Below are positions 59,992 to 64,000 of a stretch of 64,000 bases of DNA, piece after piece. A program made the position numbers and the translations under genes. Below the pieces are notes generated by a model. It worked only from the letters and a program-made list of their open reading frames with translations. It had not been told where the DNA came from and made no database searches. The stretch's first letter is position 1; every line of letters begins with the position of its first letter. This DNA is from Streptomyces sp. V3I8 (GTDB taxonomy: Bacteria; Actinomycetota; Actinomycetes; Streptomycetales; Streptomycetaceae). The DNA is taken from the NCBI RefSeq assembly GCF_030817535.1, contig NZ_JAUSZL010000002.1, positions 186,001-250,000 on the forward strand, written 5' to 3'.

Positions 59992-62229
59992 GTGTTTGAA
60001 CGCATGGCCGAACTGGCGATCCGTCGCTCCCGGCTCATACTCGTCGTCGCCGTCGTGGCGCTGGCCCTCATGGGTGTCGCGGGCGCCGGCGCGTTCGGCA
60101 AGTTGCTGGGGGGTGGCTACGACGACCCGGCCTCCCCGTCCAGCCGTGCCGCAAAGGTCATCGACGAGAAGTTCGGCGGGGAGACGAACCTGGTCCTGCT
60201 GGTCCGCGCCGAGGAGGGCCGCGTCGACGCTCCCGCGGCGGAGAAGAGCGGTCGGGCCCTGGTGGCCGACCTCAAGAAGGACGAGAACCTGCAGAACGTG
60301 ATCTCGTACTGGGACACGGACAGCCCCAACCTCCTTTCCAAGGACGCCCGCGAGGCCATGGTGCTCGCCCATGTGAAGGGTGAGGGCACCGAGCGCGACG
60401 AGAACGCCACGGCCGTCATCGACGACTACGCGGGCACGTACGAGGAGGCGTTGACGGTCAAGGCCGGTGGCGGCGCCGCCGTGAACAGCGAGATGGGAGA
60501 GCAGTCGGGCAAGGACCTCCTGCTGGCCGAGGCCATCGCCGTACCGCTGACGCTGCTGCTGCTCCTGGTCGTCTTCGGCAGCGTGGTCTCCGCCCTGCTG
60601 CCGCTGGTGATCGGAATCATCGCGATCATGGGCACGTTCGCGGAGCTCTTCCTCCTCGGCAGCGTCACCGACGTCTCCGTCTTCGCGGTCAACCTGACCA
60701 CGGCGCTGGGGCTGGGCCTCGGCATCGACTACGCCCTCCTGATGGTCAGCCGGTTCCGGGAACAGCTCGCGGGCGGCGCGAGTGTGGACGACGCCGTCCG
60801 GCGGACGGTGAGCACGGCCGGCCGTACGATCGCGTTCTCCGCCGCGACCGTGGCGGCGGCGCTCGGGGCGCTCATGGTGTTCCCGCAGTACTTCCTGCGC
60901 TCGTTCGGCTACGCCGGTGTCGGTGTCGTCGCCATCGCGGCCGTCAGCACCCTGTTCGTCATGCCGGCCCTGTTCGTGGTCCTGGGGCACCGCGTCAACA
61001 GCGGGCGGCTGCCGTGGGCCAGGTCCAAGCAGTCCGACGGCCGGCTGCCGCTCTGGGGGCGTCTCGCCCGCACCGTCATGCGGCGGCCCGCGCTCACCGC
61101 GCTGCCGGTGCTGGCGGTCCTGCTCGTGGCGGCGGCTCCCCTGCTGGGCATCACCTTCGGCACGCCGGACGAACGTGTCCTGCCCGAGGACGCCAACAGC
61201 CGCCAGGTGTCCTCGGTACTGCGGAGCGACTTCTCCGGCAGCGACGACGCGGCCATGCACATCGTCCTCGGCAAGGCCGTGGACAAGGACCCGCTGCAGT
61301 CGTACGCGGCCAGGCTGTCCGAGCTCGAAGGGGTCGTCCGCGTCGAGGCGAGCACGGGCACCTACGCCGAAGGCCGCTCCACGGCGCCGGGTCCGGCCAA
61401 CGCGGCCCTCGGCCGCCCCGACGCACAGCAGATCAACGTGGTGAGCGCCCTGGCGCCGAAGTCGGACGAGGCGCAGAGCCTGGTCGACGAGGTGCGCTCG
61501 GTCGATGCGCCCGCCGGGGTGGACCCCCTGGTCGGCGGGACCGACGCCGTGCTGGTCGACTCCAAGGACTCCGTCGCCGACCGGCTCCCGCTCGCGGTGG
61601 CACTGGTCGCCCTGACGACGTTCGTCCTGCTCTTCCTGTTCACCGGCAGTGTCGTGCAGCCGCTGCGTGCGCTGGCCCTGAACCTGCTCAGCCTGGGAGC
61701 GACCCTCGGCGTCATGACCTGGATCTTCCAGGACGGCCATCTGTCCTCCCTGCTCGGTTTCACCGCGCAGCCGATGGACGTGTCGATGACCGTGCTGATG
61801 TTCTGCATCGCCTTCGGTCTCTCGATGGACTACGAGGTGTTCGTCACCAGCCGGATCAAGGAGCTCCACGACCAGGGCGAGGACAACGAGTCCGCCGTGA
61901 CCAACGGTCTCGGGCACACCGGACGCATCGTCAGCGCGGCGGCCTGCCTGCTCGCGGTGAGCTTCTTCGCCTTCGGAACGGCCAAGCTCAGTTTCATGCA
62001 GATGTTCGGTCTGGGCAGCGGGCTGGCCATCCTCCTCGACGCGGTCGCCGTACGCGGAGTGCTCGTGCCCGCCGCGATGCGCCTGCTCGGACGCTCCGCC
62101 TGGTACGCGCCCGGCTTCCTCCGCGCGTTCCACAACCGCTACGGCCTCAGTGAGGGCGGGCCCGAGCCGGTGGCCGCCGGCGTACCCGTGGCGCGGCCGC
62201 TGCCGGAGAAGAGCCCGACGGAGGTCTGA
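59992..62229 (+). CDS. MMPL/RND-family exporter
   Basis: 745 residues, about twelve membrane helices. N-terminal RSRLILVVAVVALALMGV, then the large extracellular loop, then GLGLGIDYALLMVSRFREQ and later FGLSMDYEVFVTSRIKE, the paired family motifs with the proton-relay Asp. The GTG at 59992 has AAAGGAG seven bases upstream. It likely exports lipids or amphiphilic antibiotics using the proton gradient; the divergent TetR should control it. It is followed by a clear hairpin terminator. Confidence 0.95.
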   Translation: MFERMAELAIRRSRLILVVAVVALALMGVAGAGAFGKLLGGGYDDPASPSSRAAKVIDEKFGGETNLVLLVRAEEGRVDAPAAEKSGRALVADLKKDENLQNVISYWDTDSPNLLSKDAREAMVLAHVKGEGTERDENATAVIDDYAGTYEEALTVKAGGGAAVNSEMGEQSGKDLLLAEAIAVPLTLLLLLVVFGSVVSALLPLVIGIIAIMGTFAELFLLGSVTDVSVFAVNLTTALGLGLGIDYALLMVSRFREQLAGGASVDDAVRRTVSTAGRTIAFSAATVAAALGALMVFPQYFLRSFGYAGVGVVAIAAVSTLFVMPALFVVLGHRVNSGRLPWARSKQSDGRLPLWGRLARTVMRRPALTALPVLAVLLVAAAPLLGITFGTPDERVLPEDANSRQVSSVLRSDFSGSDDAAMHIVLGKAVDKDPLQSYAARLSELEGVVRVEASTGTYAEGRSTAPGPANAALGRPDAQQINVVSALAPKSDEAQSLVDEVRSVDAPAGVDPLVGGTDAVLVDSKDSVADRLPLAVALVALTTFVLLFLFTGSVVQPLRALALNLLSLGATLGVMTWIFQDGHLSSLLGFTAQPMDVSMTVLMFCIAFGLSMDYEVFVTSRIKELHDQGEDNESAVTNGLGHTGRIVSAAACLLAVSFFAFGTAKLSFMQMFGLGSGLAILLDAVAVRGVLVPAAMRLLGRSAWYAPGFLRAFHNRYGLSEGGPEPVAAGVPVARPLPEKSPTEV

Positions 62230-62282
62230 CCCACGGGGCTCCGGCCCATGGAGTTCCGACCTCAGGGAAGGTGACCATACGG

Positions 62283-62309
62283 AGGCGGGCCCCTGGTGCG
62301 GGCCCGCCT
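62283..62309 (+). terminator. Terminator hairpin after the MMPL gene
   Basis: A perfect 10-base stem AGGCGGGCCC/GGGCCCGCCT with a 7-base loop, 53 bases after the stop. Confidence 0.8.
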
Positions 62310-62359
62310 TCCTCGTGCCCGCCTCCTCCGGCGCCCGTGGCTCCCGTGGGGCCCGTGGG

Positions 62360-62686
62360 CCGGACGCCTGTCCGTCGACAGCTTCACCGCGACGCGCACC
62401 CGGCGGGAACTCGGCCCCGAGCGCCTGGCCCGCCGGATCGCCCGGACGCTGGCGGTTCCCTTCGGTCTGTCGACTCTCCTGGAGGAACCGACCCCGGCCG
62501 GACTGGCGCGGTACCTGGACGCGGAGACATCTCCTTCGGCCACACGGTCGTGGGTGCCGGACACGGAGGCGCGGCTGAGTCCCGCCCTGCGGTTCACCCC
62601 CGCACCACAAGAAGCGGACGGCCCGCGCGAGATCCTGCTCACCGGAGCCACGGGGTTCGTCGGCACCTTCCTGCTGGCCGAACTAG
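62360..62686 (+). pseudogene. Relic of an NRPS-like thiolation-reductase junction
   Basis: A frame without start reads the end of a carrier domain (SVDSFTATRTRREL and PFGLSTLLEEPTPAGLARYLD), a linker, and the first strand and glycine loop of a thioester-reductase domain (ILLTGATGFVGTFLLAELA). The sequence then breaks into unrelated sequence just after the loop. An intact reductase would continue for ~350 residues. The upstream adenylation part is also missing, so this is a truncated remnant of a carboxylate-reductase or NRPS protein. Confidence 0.7.
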
Positions 62687-62689
62687 CGA

Positions 62690-62830
62690 GTGGCCCACGG
62701 AATCAACGAAGACCTGAGCGATATCGCCGCCGAGGCGACGGCCGAGGTTTTCGCCGCCGACCTCCAGGAGGAATCGGAGGTGCCGCGCCAGGCCGCGAGG
62801 AAGACACGTACGACCACCGCGCCCGCATAG
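62690..62830 (+). CDS. Short ORF downstream of the reductase relic (unknown)
   Basis: 46 residues from GTG 62690 to TAG 62828-62830. The sequence (acidic, helical, VAHGINEDLSDIAAEATAEV at the start) looks protein-like and is preceded by an in-frame TAG at 62684-62686, at the edge of the reductase relic. It could be a small gene, or the tail of a second broken gene that was joined to the reductase piece. No ribosome binding site supports the GTG. Confidence 0.3.
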   Translation: MAHGINEDLSDIAAEATAEVFAADLQEESEVPRQAARKTRTTTAPA

Positions 62831-63450
62831 CGAGGCCGATGCGGTGACGAGTGCGCTCGACAGCGGAAGTTCGGCGTCCTTGCACGGCTGCGCCGGCATC
62901 GGGAACCGCCTTCGACGCGACGACGACCCTGGGCCGGGCGGAGCTGCGGGCGTTCGACAGCAGCGGTCTCGCCCAGCGGGTCGGCACCTTCCATCCTGGA
63001 CCGCCCTGTCGGGCAGTGCTCCCGGAGCAGCGCGAACACAGTCCATCTCCGCCGCGCTCCGCCCATGGAGCGGAAGCCTTTCGAGGTACGCCGCTGCCGA
63101 AGCCGGCACGGGCGGGCTGACCAGCCGGACGAAGCGGTGCTCGATGTACACCCAGGTCGTGGCCGCATGCCGACCATGGGGAAGACCCATATCGTCCCGT
63201 CCGGGTTTCAGGATCCCGCTCGCCAGGCACCGTGCCGGTGCGGAGCCGTGGGAGACGGGAAACAGGTCCAACCACCCGTCACGGCGGAGGCGACGCATTG
63301 GAGGCGGCCGAACGGGCAAGCCGGCAGATGGCGTGACGGAGTCCGCAGAGGGGCCCTGTCGGCCATGGCCGACGGGGCCCCTCTGAACGGTGTTTCGTTT
63401 ACCAGCGGTACCAGCGGTACCAGCGCCCCTTGCGGCCGCCATGACCGGCA

Positions 63451-63576
63451 GGGCGGATCACCCTCGGGAACCAGGACGCCTGGGTCGTCCTCACGGTGCA
63501 CGACGACGGACCGGGCGTGCCCACCGAGGACGCCGAGCGCATCTTCGGACGCTTCGTCCGGCTCACCGTCCAAGGG
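63451..63576 (+). pseudogene. Relic of a histidine kinase ATPase domain
   Basis: A frame reads RITLGNQDAWVVLTVHDDGP then GVPTEDAERIFGRFVRLTV, i.e. the G1 box (DDGPG) and F box of a HATPase_c domain. The N box upstream and the G2 box downstream are missing and the flanks are unrelated, so only about 40 residues survive. Confidence 0.65.
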
Positions 63577-63803
63577 GCGGCTGCCGCCACGGTGCGGTCG
63601 GCCGACCCGCGCGGCCCTCCCCTGCCGAGCAGGCATTCCGTCTCCATCGTGTCGGGACTGTTGACGCGGACTGAAACATGTCAATAGTTTTTGTATCTTC
63701 GCCTCACCGACGGCCTCCGGAACCGCCGTCGGACCCGTGCGCTTCTCCGATCCGAACGTCCGACCTGAACGTCCGCAGCAGGTACCGACAGGAGACGTGA
63801 TCC

Positions 63804-64000
63804 ATGGGCCGTTACAGCCGGCTGCACCGCATCGAGCGGATGGACCCGCGGCAGGACTACGAGGAGATCTTCCGCCTGATCACCGCGTACGAGTTCCCCT
63901 GGGACTACCTCCAGGGCGTCTCGGTGGCCTTCCTGCGGGACTACGGCGTACCACGCATATCGCAACTCCTGGACCGCACGCAGGAGTTCGAGCGGGTGGG
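63804..64000 (+). CDS. MpaB-family oxygenase (DUF2236), N-terminal part
   Basis: Open from ATG 63804 to the window edge without a stop. The protein starts MGRYSRLHRIERMDPRQDYE and continues EEIFRLITAYEFPWDYLQGV and then VPRISQLLDRTQEFERV, which matches the N-terminus of oxygenase MpaB/latex-clearing-type proteins. An AGGAG about nine bases upstream supports the start. The haem-binding region lies beyond the edge. The function is inferred from the N-terminal match only. Confidence 0.8.
   Translation, partial: MGRYSRLHRIERMDPRQDYEEIFRLITAYEFPWDYLQGVSVAFLRDYGVPRISQLLDRTQEFERV

Larger units (their letters stand above)
62230..63803. other. Gene graveyard between the MMPL exporter and MpaB
   Basis: About 1.6 kb without an intact long gene. 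It contains an NRPS-like thiolation/reductase relic (62360-62686), a short ORF (62690-62830), a histidine-kinase relic (63451-63576) and a 9-base repeat of the ACCAGCGGT type at about 63411-63437. Other frames are Arg/Pro-rich shadows on both strands. Confidence 0.6.

Noticed and set aside
59902..62610. 902-residue antisense ORF opposite the MMPL gene
   Set aside because: Low-complexity Arg/Gln/Glu/Gly-rich sequence with no domains; a shadow of the membrane protein gene.
62639..63442. Minus-strand ORFs in the degraded region
   Set aside because: Several overlapping frames in different registers, Arg/Ser-rich, and none with a recognisable domain or ribosome binding site.

Overview
The window is a stretch of a high-GC actinomycete chromosome, almost certainly Streptomyces or a close relative. 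The evidence is near-saturated third-position G/C, GTG and TTG starts behind AGGAG-type ribosome binding sites, many 4-nt stop/start overlaps, the dense mix of TetR and LacI regulators, a CebEFG/BglC-type cellobiose locus, an Rsb-type partner-switching block, and Tat and lipoprotein signals typical of the genus. No rRNA, tRNA, CRISPR array, complete insertion sequence or replication origin was seen.

Layout. 1-4077: a gene-poor, repeat-bearing left end, a TauD-type dioxygenase and a secreted LamG protein. 4400-15308: the most unusual part, a nine-gene, one-strand operon in which every junction is an ATGA or GTGA overlap. It encodes an inositol-phosphate synthase, an HD-domain-like protein, a SAM methyltransferase, a Gfo/Idh oxidoreductase with a large low-complexity insertion, a zinc-ribbon metallo-beta-lactamase-fold protein, a YcaO protein, a xylose-isomerase-like TIM barrel, a GT4 glycosyltransferase and a PIG-L deacetylase. 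The parts resemble a mycothiol-like pseudo-disaccharide route joined to YcaO chemistry, with no RiPP precursor in sight. 15443-19699: PPK2, a membrane protein with a degenerate kinase dimerisation helix, and glpF-glpK. 19766-31071: TetR regulators, a bglC-cebG-cebF-cebE-type beta-glucoside locus with a divergent LacI gene, an SDR/SnoaL-like pair controlled by a divergent TetR, and an LLM-class flavin monooxygenase.

32215-40757: a six-gene sugar uptake and hydrolysis operon (binding protein, two permeases, LacI, GH5-like, GH3). 40780-43674: a DUF4097-type lipoprotein and a TetX-like FAD monooxygenase with its TetR regulator. 43950-50815: a signalling block with RsbQ-like hydrolase, PAS-PP2C phosphatase, two STAS proteins, a CHASE3/HAMP-type sensor kinase, a receiver-PP2C phosphatase and an HTH-receiver fusion. 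51123-54225: a secreted GH2 enzyme with an AbfB/CBM42 module facing a GH16-like enzyme. 54450-57408: an Rrf2 regulator and a KAS III/acyl carrier protein/alpha-beta hydrolase cassette. 57627-62229: a conserved protein of unknown function and a TetR/MMPL exporter pair. 62230-63803 is a gene graveyard holding pieces of an NRPS-like thiolation/reductase protein and of a histidine kinase. An MpaB-type oxygenase runs off the right edge.

Regulation is unusually legible. Clear inverted repeats lie in front of four of the TetR genes. A 22-bp-spaced pair of LacI-type operators lies in front of cebE and differs from the known CebR box. Several strong terminator hairpins separate the units. Coding tandem repeats are concentrated in the YcaO operon.
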